Shown here one piece after another: positions 45,277 to 55,012 of a stretch of DNA of 64,000 nucleotides. Position 1 is the first letter of the stretch. Every line of letters begins with the position of its first letter. The notes beneath the pieces were generated by a model. It ran no database searches, had not been told where the DNA came from, and saw nothing but the letters and a program-made list of their open reading frames with translations. Where the stretch lies: assembly GCA_947479475.1 (NCBI GenBank), contig CANJZW010000006.1, forward strand, positions 25,394-89,393, read 5' to 3'. Both the position numbers and the translations under genes were made by a program. The DNA comes from Chthoniobacteraceae bacterium (lineage in GTDB: Bacteria; Verrucomicrobiota; Verrucomicrobiia; Chthoniobacterales; Chthoniobacteraceae).

Positions 45277-46304
45277 CAGGCGTCTATTCAAAAATCGGCT
45301 TGGTGATCATCGGCCGCAACGAGGGTTCCCGCCTCGAGGCTTGCCTCCGCTCCGTGGCGACAAAATGCAATGAAGCGGTTTACGTGGACTCCGCTTCCAC
45401 AGACCAAAGCGTCTCGATCGCGCGCACCCTTCAATTTCACGTGGTGGAACTCGACCAAAACGGCGCACTCAATGCCGCACGCGCCCGCAATGCGGGATTC
45501 GCCAGATTAAAACAAGTCGTTCCCGGTCTTGTTTACGTCCAATTTCTCGATGGCGATTGCGAACTAGACGCCGCCTGGCTCGGCAACGCACAGCTATGGC
45601 TGGAAAATCACCCAAAAACGGTTGCCGTCTGTGGTCGACGCCGGGAGTGTTTTGCCCACCAATCCATTTACAACAAACTCTGCGATATTGAGTGGGACAC
45701 TCCAGTCGGGGAGGCTCTTTCGTTTGGCGGCGAGGCTTTTATCCGCGCCGCCGCCTTTGCCCGCTCCGGGGGATACAACGAGACTTTTCCCGCCGGAGAA
45801 GAACCTGATCTTTGCCTTCGGTTGCGCCACACGGGCGGATCTATTGTAAGGCTGCCGGCTGAAATGAGCCGGCACGACGCCCATATTCTGAGCTTCCGCA
45901 CCTGGTGGAAACGGATGGTGCGCGGTGGCTACGGAGCAGCCCTTGTTTACGCCCACTGGCGAAACCGCTCGTCTGGTTTGGACGTTCCCTTCCGCTTCAT
46001 GACGCGCAGCGCCATGATCTGGACGGACGGGTGGCTTCTTGGAAGTGCCGCCTGTTTGGCAACCGGCATCTACATCGGGGGACTCAAAGGAATGCTCGGA
46101 GCGGGTCTCTTCTCCTTATCTGTCTGGCTGATCCAGACCCTTCGCTGTTCCCGCAAACTTTGGGGCAAAATTACCGCCTTCGACGCATTCGCGTACGGGA
46201 TCTTCACCATGCTGGGAAAGTGGCCCCAACGCTTGGGACAAACTCTTTTACTCCGGGATATTTCCAGCGGTGTCCGACCCCGTAAAATTGAATACAAAAC
46301 ATGA
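45273..46304 (+). CDS. Membrane-linked glycosyltransferase family 2
   Basis: 343 residues from the ATG at 45273 (ATGA with the previous stop). The GT-A domain has VIIGRNEGSRLEACL, YVDSASTDQSV and the acidic FLDGDCELDAAWL. The C-terminal third has hydrophobic helices (MIWTDGWLLGSAACLATGIYIGG and MLGAGLFSLSVWLIQTL) that probably anchor it to the inner membrane. The EEPDLCLRLRHTGG segment is the usual catalytic-base region. Confidence 0.9.
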   Translation: MTGVYSKIGLVIIGRNEGSRLEACLRSVATKCNEAVYVDSASTDQSVSIARTLQFHVVELDQNGALNAARARNAGFARLKQVVPGLVYVQFLDGDCELDAAWLGNAQLWLENHPKTVAVCGRRRECFAHQSIYNKLCDIEWDTPVGEALSFGGEAFIRAAAFARSGGYNETFPAGEEPDLCLRLRHTGGSIVRLPAEMSRHDAHILSFRTWWKRMVRGGYGAALVYAHWRNRSSGLDVPFRFMTRSAMIWTDGWLLGSAACLATGIYIGGLKGMLGAGLFSLSVWLIQTLRCSRKLWGKITAFDAFAYGIFTMLGKWPQRLGQTLLLRDISSGVRPRKIEYKT

Positions 46305-46828
46305 ACGAATGGCATGCCTACCGCGCAGACAGAGCCCGTTATCCCAAGAACGCTTTCCTCCGGGAGCAGTCGCTTTGGGCAATTTGGGTGTACCGTTTTG
46401 GTAGAGCCAACGATCAGCGTCCACCCGGCCCCATTCAATGGCTTTTGGAACGCTTCTACTGGGTTCTCTTTCGCATCGTGGAGACCCTCACGGGCTGCAG
46501 TTTCACCAAAGCCGTCCAAATCGGGCCGGGACTGCGCATCCACCACTTCGGAAATATCTTCATTCACGAAGGGGTGATTATTGGCGCGCGCTGCACCCTG
46601 CGACAGGGCGTGACCTTGGGCAACCGCATCGAGGGCGGGCCGGTACCCACCATTGAAGACGGCGTCGAATTCGGGGCGGGATCCCAGGTTCTGGGCGGAG
46701 TCCGTATTGGCCGTGGCTCAAAGATTGGGGCGCAATCCCTGGTCCTTCAGAACGTCCCCCCCGAAGCCTCTGCCGTGGGTGTTCCCGCGCGAATTCTCAC
46801 AAAAAAAGGGATCGCAAGCCATGAGTGA
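46301..46828 (+). CDS. Serine acetyltransferase-like left-handed beta-helix protein
   Basis: 175 residues. The second half has the hexapeptide repeat pattern (VQIGPGLRIHHFGNIFIHEG, VIIGARCTLRQGVTLGNR, EDGVEFGAGSQVLGGVRIG, KIGAQSLVLQNVP), closest to the CysE/WcaB type. In this cluster it more likely acetylates a sugar of the polysaccharide than serine; that is an inference from context. Start and stop overlap neighbouring genes (ATGA at its start, an 8-nt overlap at its end). Confidence 0.88.
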   Translation: MNEWHAYRADRARYPKNAFLREQSLWAIWVYRFGRANDQRPPGPIQWLLERFYWVLFRIVETLTGCSFTKAVQIGPGLRIHHFGNIFIHEGVIIGARCTLRQGVTLGNRIEGGPVPTIEDGVEFGAGSQVLGGVRIGRGSKIGAQSLVLQNVPPEASAVGVPARILTKKGIASHE

Positions 46829-48056
46829 AACACCCGTCATTTTATACCTAGCCGCCCAGTTGCCGAAACGTTCAGAGACGTTTGTAAGCTCCGAGATCCT
46901 AGCGTTGAGAGCTCTCGGGCGGCGCGTCCTTGTGGCAACTGTTCACCCCCCGGAACGATCCCTAGGGAGTCCACTTCTCGAGGCACTCGCCGACGAAGCA
47001 ATCCCTGTTTACGGGCTCGGAGTCGCAAGAAATCTGTCTCTCGCCGTGGCCGAAGGTCTCGGCCATCCACTGAACACGTTTCACAACGGGTGGAAAATTG
47101 TCCGCGATCTGTTTGGCACATCGGAAAGAAAAGGCGCGACTTCTCTAAAGGTTGCCTGGCAGTGGATCGCTGGAATCGCACTCGCACGCCGCCTCCGGGC
47201 AAAGAAGGTGACGCACATTCACGCCCACATGGCCCATGTCCCCTCAACCATCGCCCTGGTCGCTGCCCGCCAACTCCACATCCCCTTCAGTTTCACCGGT
47301 CATGCTGCCGACCTTTTCCGGGACAGATCCTTGCTCGAAGCCAAACTTAAATCCGCCGTTTTCGTCGCCTGCATAAGCCACTGGCACCGCGGGTTCTTCT
47401 CCAAAATTGCGTCAAACTCGAGCACTCATTACCCCCTCATCCGGTGCGGGGTAGACACCTCTCTTTTCACTGCCTCAAAACGTCCAAGCTCAAAACAGAG
47501 AATCCTCGCCATTGGACGACTCGTCCCAAAAAAGGGATTTGATCTCCTCTTAAACGCGTGCGCCGTACTCCGTCGCAAAGGTTATCCGATAGACGCTGTC
47601 ATTGGAGGGGATGGGCCGGAATATGAGCACTTATTATCCCTGCGGAGCAAACTCGGCCTGGAAAAGGAGGTCGTCTTTCCCGGAGCGCTCTCGCACGCGC
47701 AAGTCCGAACCGAACTCTCTGAGGCCGCCGTTTTTGCGCTCCCCTGCCGGGTTGACCCTAAGGGTGACCAGGATGGCATTCCCGTCGCATTGATGGAAGC
47801 AATGTCGGCGGGTGTCCCCTGCATCAGCGGAGACCTGCCCCCTATTCGGGAACTGATCTTGCACAATCAAACCGGGCTTCTTGTCCCGCCAGGCAATATT
47901 GAGGCTCTCCAACTGGCTCTGGAAAAGCTGCTCCTCGACGAACCCCTGCGTTTAAAGCTGGCCGCCAACGCCAGAGAACTCATTGAAACCGAGTTTTCCG
48001 CAGCCACAAACATCCCAAGACTGCTCACGCAGTTTGACCGGAGCTTCGCAATATGA
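46821..48056 (+). CDS. Glycosyltransferase family 4
   Basis: 411 residues from the ATG at 46821, which overlaps the acyltransferase stop by 8 nt; an extension of 56 codons in the same frame is unlikely. GT-B motifs: KVTHIHAHMAHVPSTIAL and FTGHAADLFRD in the N-lobe, ILAIGRLVPKKGFDLLLNACA, VIGGDGPEYEHL and DGIPVALMEAMSAGVPCIS in the C-lobe. The arrangement resembles colanic-acid-type WcaL transferases. Confidence 0.93.
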   Translation: MSETPVILYLAAQLPKRSETFVSSEILALRALGRRVLVATVHPPERSLGSPLLEALADEAIPVYGLGVARNLSLAVAEGLGHPLNTFHNGWKIVRDLFGTSERKGATSLKVAWQWIAGIALARRLRAKKVTHIHAHMAHVPSTIALVAARQLHIPFSFTGHAADLFRDRSLLEAKLKSAVFVACISHWHRGFFSKIASNSSTHYPLIRCGVDTSLFTASKRPSSKQRILAIGRLVPKKGFDLLLNACAVLRRKGYPIDAVIGGDGPEYEHLLSLRSKLGLEKEVVFPGALSHAQVRTELSEAAVFALPCRVDPKGDQDGIPVALMEAMSAGVPCISGDLPPIRELILHNQTGLLVPPGNIEALQLALEKLLLDEPLRLKLAANARELIETEFSAATNIPRLLTQFDRSFAI

Positions 48057-49024
48057 GCGCGTACAATGCTGAAACGGACGGGCGTTACGTTCTAATCTCA
48101 CCCTGCCGCGACGAGGCGCCGTTCGCGCGTCGGTGTATCGAAAGCGTCCTCCAACAAACCACACTCCCAGCCCTCTGGGTGATCGTTGATGATGGATCCA
48201 GAGACGGTACCTCCGAAATTCTTACAGAATACGCGCAGCGGATTTCGTGGATCCGCATTGTGCGCGTGCCGGACCGCGGGGCGCGCAAGGTTGGCCCCGG
48301 AGTGGTGGATGCATTTTACGCAGGCCTGGGCACCGTCGCCCTTCAGGAATTCGAGTACCTCTGCAAGTTTGACCTAGATTTGGATATTCCACCCCGATAC
48401 TTCGAATACCTCATCCGCAAAATGGAGGCCTCCCCACGACTTGGGACCTGCAGTGGAAAACCCTACTTTGAGCACGGCGGGAAATTAATAAGTGAACGCT
48501 GTGGAGACGAAATGTCCGTGGGGATGACGAAGTTTTACAGAGTTGCCTGTTTTCTGGATATCGGCGGGTTTGTCCGCGAGGTCATGTGGGACGGGATCGA
48601 CTGCCACCGGTGCCGCATGAGAAATTGGATCGCCTGCAGTTGGGACACCCCTGAAATCCGCTTCCAGCACTTGCGTCCCATGGGCGCAAGCCAAGACAAC
48701 ATCCTGAAGGGAAGACAGCGGCACGGCTTCGGGCAGTACTTCCTAGGCACCGGCTGGCTGTATATGAGCGTCAGCGCGTTTTACCGCCTTCTTCATCCGC
48801 CTTACATCCTCGGCGCCTTCTTCATGTGGTGGGGGTACGCTCGCAGCGCTTGGAAAAAACTTCCCCGGTACCCGGATCCAGAGTTTCGCCGCTTCCTCCG
48901 GGACTTCCATTGGCAATGCCTCCTGATGGGCAAAGCAAAAGCCACTGCACGGCTCCACTTTGCCATTCGAAAAAAGCAGACCCATTTGGTTGCCAAGAAA
49001 ACCGCTACTCAAATCGGTGTATGA
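48053..49024 (+). CDS. Glycosyltransferase family 2
   Basis: 323 residues; starts with ATGA overlap. GT-A motifs: LISPCRDEAPFARRCIESVL, WVIVDDGSRDGTSEIL, YLCKFDLDLDIPPRYFEYL and MWDGIDCHRCRMRNWIAC. A hydrophobic stretch near the C-terminus (FYRLLHPPYILGAFFMWWGY) may be membrane-associated. It ends by ATGA overlap with the Wza-like gene. Confidence 0.9.
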   Translation: MSAYNAETDGRYVLISPCRDEAPFARRCIESVLQQTTLPALWVIVDDGSRDGTSEILTEYAQRISWIRIVRVPDRGARKVGPGVVDAFYAGLGTVALQEFEYLCKFDLDLDIPPRYFEYLIRKMEASPRLGTCSGKPYFEHGGKLISERCGDEMSVGMTKFYRVACFLDIGGFVREVMWDGIDCHRCRMRNWIACSWDTPEIRFQHLRPMGASQDNILKGRQRHGFGQYFLGTGWLYMSVSAFYRLLHPPYILGAFFMWWGYARSAWKKLPRYPDPEFRRFLRDFHWQCLLMGKAKATARLHFAIRKKQTHLVAKKTATQIGV

Positions 49025-50202
49025 ACAAAAAACGCTTCACCACCATCACAGAAAGCCCTCATCTGGTAGGGGCAGTCGGCATTTGCATCCTTTTCACCGG
49101 TTGCTTCGGTGCCAAACCCGGCGTCTACACGGCCGCGCGTTCCGACAAGGAATTCGCCCGCTCTTCAAAAATCACACCACCCGATACATTCGTCCCTAGT
49201 CAAACAGCTCCCTCTCGGCAATACGCCTCTTCAAAGGATGTCGGCCAATTTTCAAGTGCCGCCGACCAAGGCTACAAACTTGGCCCGGGCGACAAGTTCT
49301 CATTTCTGGTCAGGGGCCGCCCTGACATCTCACGGGAGGAAATCATGGTCTCCCCTGATGGCGAAATTGTTTTGCCCCGTGCGGGTGTCATCCACGTGGC
49401 AGGCCGCTCCCTGCGCCAAATTACCGAGGAACTAACCGCTACCCTCGGCTCCTACTACGACAGTCCCGAAGTCACGTTGGTGATGCGCGCGTTTGTAAAC
49501 AACCGGGTGTTTGTTCTCGGTCGAGTTGCCAATCCGGGGGCGGTCACTTTCAGTGGGAGGGGTTCGCTGATGGAGGCCCTCTCTCTGGCGGGAGGACTCC
49601 CCGTGGACACAGGAAAATCGTTCCTAAGCCGATGCATGATTGTCAGAGGCAGTGAAATGGTTATCTGGATTGACCTGCGCGACCTTCTTGAAAACGGCAA
49701 CATGGCCCTGAATGCCAAACTTCAAAACGGAGACGTCATTTTTATCCCACAAAGCGAAGACCAGTTGGCCTATGTGATGGGCCAGGTGCAACAACCGGGA
49801 GTCCAATTGCTGCGCTCCTCACAAACAGTCCTCGATGCAGTCATGAGCCACGGCGGCCCCACGCGAGATGCGAACCTCTCCAAGGTGATTCTTGCCCGCC
49901 AAGTGAACGGCAAAGGGATCGTGGAAGAGCTCAACCTGGACGAGATCATCTCCAAAGCCGATTTGCGCAAAAACTACGTCCTCAAGGAGGGCGATATTGT
50001 CTACCTGAGCGAAAGGGGAAGCAGCAAGGTGAGCTACTACCTGCTCAAACTGATGCCGAGCATGGCAGCCGTTGACTTCACCATCCGCACGGCCGAAAGC
50101 TTTGGAGCCATGGCTGATCTTCGCAAAAAGATATGGGGGCAAGAGGGCTTTGTGAGCACCACCTTGGTGGCGCCAAGCCCCTCTGCCACCTCAGGGAAAT
50201 GA
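49021..50202 (+). CDS. Polysaccharide export lipoprotein (Wza-like)
   Basis: 393 residues. A lipoprotein signal ends at the lipobox LFTGC (cysteine near residue 28). A Poly_export domain follows (YKLGPGDKFSFLVRGRP, VSPDGEIVLPRAGVIHVAG) and two SLBB domains (VFVLGRVANPGAVTFSGRG and AYVMGQVQQPGVQLLRSS). Such octamers form the outer membrane channel for capsule or exopolysaccharide. It overlaps its neighbours by 4 nt at both ends. Confidence 0.94.
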   Translation: MNKKRFTTITESPHLVGAVGICILFTGCFGAKPGVYTAARSDKEFARSSKITPPDTFVPSQTAPSRQYASSKDVGQFSSAADQGYKLGPGDKFSFLVRGRPDISREEIMVSPDGEIVLPRAGVIHVAGRSLRQITEELTATLGSYYDSPEVTLVMRAFVNNRVFVLGRVANPGAVTFSGRGSLMEALSLAGGLPVDTGKSFLSRCMIVRGSEMVIWIDLRDLLENGNMALNAKLQNGDVIFIPQSEDQLAYVMGQVQQPGVQLLRSSQTVLDAVMSHGGPTRDANLSKVILARQVNGKGIVEELNLDEIISKADLRKNYVLKEGDIVYLSERGSSKVSYYLLKLMPSMAAVDFTIRTAESFGAMADLRKKIWGQEGFVSTTLVAPSPSATSGK

Positions 50203-52382
50203 CGCAGCCACAAACAGGTCCCCCACCCCAGACCCGGAAACGAAAACCCTTTGATATTATCGCCTTCCTAAGGAGCCGCATCTTACTGATTCTGGGACTT
50301 GGCACTGTGATATCGGCCACTTTGGCACCGGTTTTCCGCCTGCTCATGAAGTCCCACTACGAGGCCAAAGGTGCATTGCTCGTGGATGTGAGCAAAGAAA
50401 TCACGCTCACAGGCAGGGAGCGAGAAATCGTGCCGACCAACGTAGGAGACTATGTACGCACGCTGGTCAACCGGGTCGGCAATTTGGATGTCTTAAACGA
50501 GGCGCTACAGTCCCTCCCACCCGAATTATGGCCCTGTTTTTGTGATCCACAGGCTCCTGCTGCCAGAAACGCCGTTGCGATTTTTAAAAATCTGACCGTC
50601 AAAGAGGAGGTGCACTCTTTTTTAATCACGACCTCGCTTCGGGGAGAAAAAGCGCAAGGCCTCGGAACCACACTAAACGCGGTGATGGAGAAATTTCTTG
50701 AGAAGCTTCGGGATGAACAAGTCCAGAACACCTCTTTGCGGCTAACCTACCTTCAGGCAGAACGCGCGCGCATCGAGGAGCGTGTCCTTGCACAGCGCAA
50801 ACGTCTTCTGGACCTCTCCGCCAAGGTTCCAAACAAGGCCTTCCTTCATGGCAATTACTCCGTGCACTTGGTCAATCTGGAACAGATCCAAAAACTCTAT
50901 TGGGAAGCGGAAGCTGACCGGGCCATTAAGGAAGGACTTTGGCACAAAACAAAGTCTGACGAGGAAAAAATGGGCAGCCTAAGCCTGAGCCCCTATGCCG
51001 AAGAGCGTGTGGCCAACAACGAAGGAATCAACCGCATCGAACAGTGGACCTACGAACAACTGCAAACCCTGCGCACCCACATTGATGGACTGACCGCCAA
51101 CAATAAGGACCGCCAATATGTCGAAGAACGCATGGCGGCTATGAAAGCTTATCTAGAAGGTCACAAAAAGCGCGTTAACGAGACTACCAGCAGTTTCCTT
51201 GCTCAAAAACGTGCGTATGACTTGCGCGCCGATGTCATCAAGGCAGCCTCCGCCCACGAAGCCTCAAGAGAGGCTCGCAACGAACTTTCCAGGCAGTTGG
51301 AAGAGGCAAAACGTGAGGCCTCAGACACGGCCGAGGCCATTTTTAACGCAGCAGACATCAGCTACAACGTATCCCAGTTGCGGGACCGGCTTTCCTCACT
51401 GAACACGCGCATTGATGATTGTGAAATGGAGGCAAAATCCCCGATCAAACTGTTCATTGACCGCCGGGCCTCCGATCCCACTAGACCAGCCCAAAGCGCA
51501 GGTGCCAAGGCTCTGATCGCGTCTTTGATCGCAGGTTTCGGCTGCATCGGCGGGGTCTGCCTCTGCTTTGAACTCGCGGACGGGAGGGTCCGAAGCCGCT
51601 CCCATGTGGAAGGCGCTTTGCACGGACCTTCCCCCACCCCTGTGCCAAACTCGGAAACTTTGGAGGGGTCGCCTTTCTGGCGCATCACCCGTACGTCTCC
51701 GGACTCCATCGCCGCCCTCAGCCTCCGATCCCTGGCGGTGCGTCTGGAACGTGAGCGCAAGCTCCATGGGGGACGTGTCTTTCTTGTAGCCGGGGCCGGC
51801 CATGGAGTGGGCGCCACGTCGATTGCCCTCAGCCTCGCGGATACATTGTCGACCTTCGTGCCCCGGGTTTTGTTTGTGGAGGTTTCCCCATCGACCTCAC
51901 CCAACGGCGTTTCGCTGCGAAACGAAGCCGAAAACCTATCGCTGACTCTTGGAGACATCGAAGGCTGGATGGCCCGAAAGGCGGACCGCAACGGCCTTTC
52001 CCTTTTGGCCAACCACGATCCAGGGGTGCCACTGCCCGCCCAAATCCGGCATTTGCTTAGTCAGGCACGTGAGACTTTCGACATCGCGGTTATCAACACC
52101 CCTCCCCCTGGCTTTCACGATTTCGCCCAGTTTATCCTGCTCGAGGTGGATGCTGCAGTCGTCGTGGTTGGAGAAGACAAGACTTTGTACAAAGAACTGG
52201 TGGCCACGTTTGAGGTTCTCCGCGAGCGCCCAGTGGCAGCGCTGACCGCGATTCTGAACTTTTCAACCAGCCACAAAGCTTTTGACCGAGCGTTTCTGAC
52301 CGATAAATACATCACAGGCGTCAGTCGTTTCTGCACAAGCTTTAGGAAACGCATCCACGGCCGTCTTCCCTGGTCGCGTTAG
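50199..52382 (+). CDS. Wzc-like chain-length/copolymerase protein with degenerate P-loop
   Basis: 727 residues from the ATG at 50199 (ATGA with the wza-like stop). A Wzz-type N-terminus has a membrane helix (about 25-45), a long coiled coil (about 150-420), and a second helix near 437-458. The C-terminal domain (about 505-700) resembles BY-kinases, but the P-loop reads GAGHGVGATS (532-541) with alanine at the place of the usual lysine, the Walker A' strand lacks its D-x-D, and no tyrosine cluster ends the protein. It probably controls length and export without kinase activity. Confidence 0.85.
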   Translation: MTQPQTGPPPQTRKRKPFDIIAFLRSRILLILGLGTVISATLAPVFRLLMKSHYEAKGALLVDVSKEITLTGREREIVPTNVGDYVRTLVNRVGNLDVLNEALQSLPPELWPCFCDPQAPAARNAVAIFKNLTVKEEVHSFLITTSLRGEKAQGLGTTLNAVMEKFLEKLRDEQVQNTSLRLTYLQAERARIEERVLAQRKRLLDLSAKVPNKAFLHGNYSVHLVNLEQIQKLYWEAEADRAIKEGLWHKTKSDEEKMGSLSLSPYAEERVANNEGINRIEQWTYEQLQTLRTHIDGLTANNKDRQYVEERMAAMKAYLEGHKKRVNETTSSFLAQKRAYDLRADVIKAASAHEASREARNELSRQLEEAKREASDTAEAIFNAADISYNVSQLRDRLSSLNTRIDDCEMEAKSPIKLFIDRRASDPTRPAQSAGAKALIASLIAGFGCIGGVCLCFELADGRVRSRSHVEGALHGPSPTPVPNSETLEGSPFWRITRTSPDSIAALSLRSLAVRLERERKLHGGRVFLVAGAGHGVGATSIALSLADTLSTFVPRVLFVEVSPSTSPNGVSLRNEAENLSLTLGDIEGWMARKADRNGLSLLANHDPGVPLPAQIRHLLSQARETFDIAVINTPPPGFHDFAQFILLEVDAAVVVVGEDKTLYKELVATFEVLRERPVAALTAILNFSTSHKAFDRAFLTDKYITGVSRFCTSFRKRIHGRLPWSR

Positions 52383-52412
52383 CTTCTCTTTGCGCAATCC
52401 AGTCTTGGCCAC

Positions 52413-53459
52413 TCACCAACGCAAGCGGCCCCGCTTCAGCTCAAAATACGCCCCGATCAATGCCATTCCATTAAAGGCCGAGCGCAGCATGCAAATAAAG
52501 AGATACCGGTGGCGGGATCCCGCACAGACCGACTGGAGTTGTTTAAAAGGCAGCCACAGAGCTTCCAATGGAAGCATGCGCCAACCCCGCGATTTAACCC
52601 CGGACTGAGTGAGGAGAGACACCCAATCCGGCGCCTCGCCATTCAGGCGCCGGATCAGTCCGCCCAAATCCTCGGAGCGGTCGCCTGCAAGCCTGTTCCT
52701 CAGAAATTTAAAAAGAAGAATGTTTTGCGCCGTCCCAAGAGTGAGTCTTATTTCGTGCCGGAAAATCGACAGGAAACAACGCTCCGCTTCAAACGTGTGC
52801 ACCGCGTCGTCTACGCGCACAATACGCGCGTAGTTTTCCGGACGCGTGAAGCCGTCCGTAAGGAGCAATGCTTTGAGAAAACCGTCCTCCACAAGTAATC
52901 CACAAGGAAGCCAGGTCCTCCGCGCCACAGACCCATGCATGGCGTATAATGAACCTGCGATTTTAGGGGAGCCAGCCCGTGTCACCGCCGACACCGCTAC
53001 GGAAAGCTCCTCCAACGCGCTTTTTTGAGTCTTCAAGGCGATGTCTTTTAGAATTCGCCCTACCCCCACACACGCCTCGGGAGTGCGCTGCAGCTCCGCT
53101 ACAATTTGACTGAGCGTCCGCCCCCCGACGCACTTAATATCGGCGTCCATAAAAACAAGATAATCCGCGTCGAACGCCGCAAACCTGTGAACGAACTCAT
53201 TCCACGCATTGCTTTTCCCTGCTTTCTCGAGAACCGCCACCTCCGCACTCACCCCAGGTAGCGACGTGGAGAGATGGCCGCAGGCCTCCCGTGCTGCTGA
53301 GACAGTGCCGTCCCTGCACCCATTGGCAACTACGGTGACTTCGACGGTCCCACCATGAGACGGCACCTCCCGTAACAAATCCTGCATCCTAAGGGACTCC
53401 AACGTGGCACGAATATGCTCCTCCTCGTTGTGCGCAAAGATGCCGATTCCGATTTTCAT
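52413..53459 (-). CDS. Glycosyltransferase family 2, inverted within the cluster
   Basis: 348 residues from the ATG at 53459, preceded by ggggtggggaag as ribosome site; upstream in-frame extension lacks conserved sequence. Motifs: IGIGIFAHNEEEHIRATLESL, VVANGCRDGTVSAARE, LVFMDADIKCVGG with the D-x-D pair, and a C-terminal LVEDGFLKALLLTDG. It is transcribed against the rest of the cluster and shares an 88-bp divergent region with the Wzy-like gene. Confidence 0.9.
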   Translation of the reverse strand: MKIGIGIFAHNEEEHIRATLESLRMQDLLREVPSHGGTVEVTVVANGCRDGTVSAAREACGHLSTSLPGVSAEVAVLEKAGKSNAWNEFVHRFAAFDADYLVFMDADIKCVGGRTLSQIVAELQRTPEACVGVGRILKDIALKTQKSALEELSVAVSAVTRAGSPKIAGSLYAMHGSVARRTWLPCGLLVEDGFLKALLLTDGFTRPENYARIVRVDDAVHTFEAERCFLSIFRHEIRLTLGTAQNILLFKFLRNRLAGDRSEDLGGLIRRLNGEAPDWVSLLTQSGVKSRGWRMLPLEALWLPFKQLQSVCAGSRHRYLFICMLRSAFNGMALIGAYFELKRGRLRW

Positions 53460-53547
53460 CTTCCCCACCCCGCTCCCCAGATTGTAGGCCTTCCGCAGAA
53501 TGTGCGTGCGATTCTCATAGGTTGTTGTGACTCCTCTCGCCCCAATC

Positions 53548-54921
53548 ATGATGTTCGGCTGGTTGCCCCTGGTGATTTACCTCTTCTCGAAGGTCAAACC
53601 CACGCACCACGCCGTCATCGCCGGTTTTCTATTGGCCTGGATGTTTCTCCCTCAAGCCCTCTTCAAAATCCCCGTCATTCCCGCCTACAATAAAATCTCC
53701 GCCGCGGGATACGGGATTTTGCTGGGGGCCTACCTCTTCGACCGCCAGAGACTCCTCCAATTTCGACCGCATCTCGCCGATCTCCCAATCTTTTTGTGGT
53801 GTCTGTCCCCCTTCTGCTCGTCGATTAGCAACGGGCTTGGAATGTACGACGGTCTATCGGCCACGGAAGCCAAGATCGCCGAGTGGTTCATCCCTTATTT
53901 CATCGGACGCACTTACTTTGGGAGTTTGGAAAATCTGAAGGATTTGACCACCGGCCTATTGCTTGGGGCGCTTCTGTACATGCCTCTTTGCTGGTTTGAA
54001 TTTGTGCTCAGTCCCCAGTTGCACCGGATGGTTTACGGCTTTCATCCGCACGAATTTGGCCAGGCAAAACGAGCGGGTGGCTGGCGCCCCGTCATTTTCA
54101 TGAAACACGGCCTGATGACCTCCATGTGGATGGTCAGCGGTTCCTTGTCAGGGGTGTGCCTGTTTCTGAGCAAAAATCTGGGCAAGAAATTGCCTGTTTT
54201 AAACCTGCCGACGCTCCCCCTGCTCTGCCTTTTGCTTTGCACGACTTTCCTCATGAAGTCCTTCGGCGCTCTTGCTCTTTTCGTGGCTGCGCTGGCTTCG
54301 ATTTTTGCCGTCAGCCGATTCGGCACCATGCTTCCCGTGCTTGCCCTCGGCATCATCCCCCTCGCCTACGAGAGCACAAGGGGCACGGGCTGGTGGGACG
54401 CCCAAAACCTGATCAAGGCGGCAGCCTCGGCCTCCAACGAGGATCGCGCAGAATCCCTCGCGTTTCGCATCCGGAACGAAAACCTCCTGATTGAAAAGTC
54501 ACTCCAGCGTGGTTGGTTTGGATGGGGCGGCTGGCAACGGTCTTTTATCTTCAACGAACGCGGCGTCGCAACCTCCGTCCCGGATGGACTCTGGATCGTA
54601 GCTCTAGGACAGAACGGGCTGACCGGACTTGCCACACTCACGCTCACACTCGTGGTGCCACAGTTTTTGTTCATCTTCATGTTTCCTCCAAAACTTTGGA
54701 GGGATCCACGCGTTGCAGCCGTCGCGCCTCTGCCGCTCTTACTGGGGGTCTTCATGGTGGACAATCTCTTTAATGACATGTTCAACCCCACCATGCTCCT
54801 TTCCGCGGGTGGCATTACGGCCCTCTTTATTACGCGGTTAAAAGGAGAAAATCCGCTGCGCCAAAGCCAAACGGCCACGGCGCCCGATCCTCTATATAAA
54901 ACCACGCCGCGCCTGATGTGA
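53548..54921 (+). CDS. O-antigen polymerase/ligase-like membrane protein (Wzy/WaaL type)
   Basis: 457 residues from the ATG at 53548 (a GTG at 53527 is possible). About ten or more hydrophobic helices are visible, with a larger periplasmic loop around residues 270-330 (RAESLAFRIRNENLLIEKSLQRGWFGWGG) ahead of the late helices, the layout of Wzy polymerases and O-antigen ligases. Sequence of this family is poorly conserved so the exact role cannot be separated by eye. It lies between the divergent glycosyltransferase and the flippase gene. Confidence 0.78.
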   Translation: MMFGWLPLVIYLFSKVKPTHHAVIAGFLLAWMFLPQALFKIPVIPAYNKISAAGYGILLGAYLFDRQRLLQFRPHLADLPIFLWCLSPFCSSISNGLGMYDGLSATEAKIAEWFIPYFIGRTYFGSLENLKDLTTGLLLGALLYMPLCWFEFVLSPQLHRMVYGFHPHEFGQAKRAGGWRPVIFMKHGLMTSMWMVSGSLSGVCLFLSKNLGKKLPVLNLPTLPLLCLLLCTTFLMKSFGALALFVAALASIFAVSRFGTMLPVLALGIIPLAYESTRGTGWWDAQNLIKAAASASNEDRAESLAFRIRNENLLIEKSLQRGWFGWGGWQRSFIFNERGVATSVPDGLWIVALGQNGLTGLATLTLTLVVPQFLFIFMFPPKLWRDPRVAAVAPLPLLLGVFMVDNLFNDMFNPTMLLSAGGITALFITRLKGENPLRQSQTATAPDPLYKTTPRLM

Positions 54922-55012
54922 AAGGCCGGATTCGTGGTCACCGGTGCTCCTTCTACGTTGAGGAGCATAGAACAGGACGTGAAAACAGGAGTTTCAGGGG
55001 GCGCCGAGGGGT

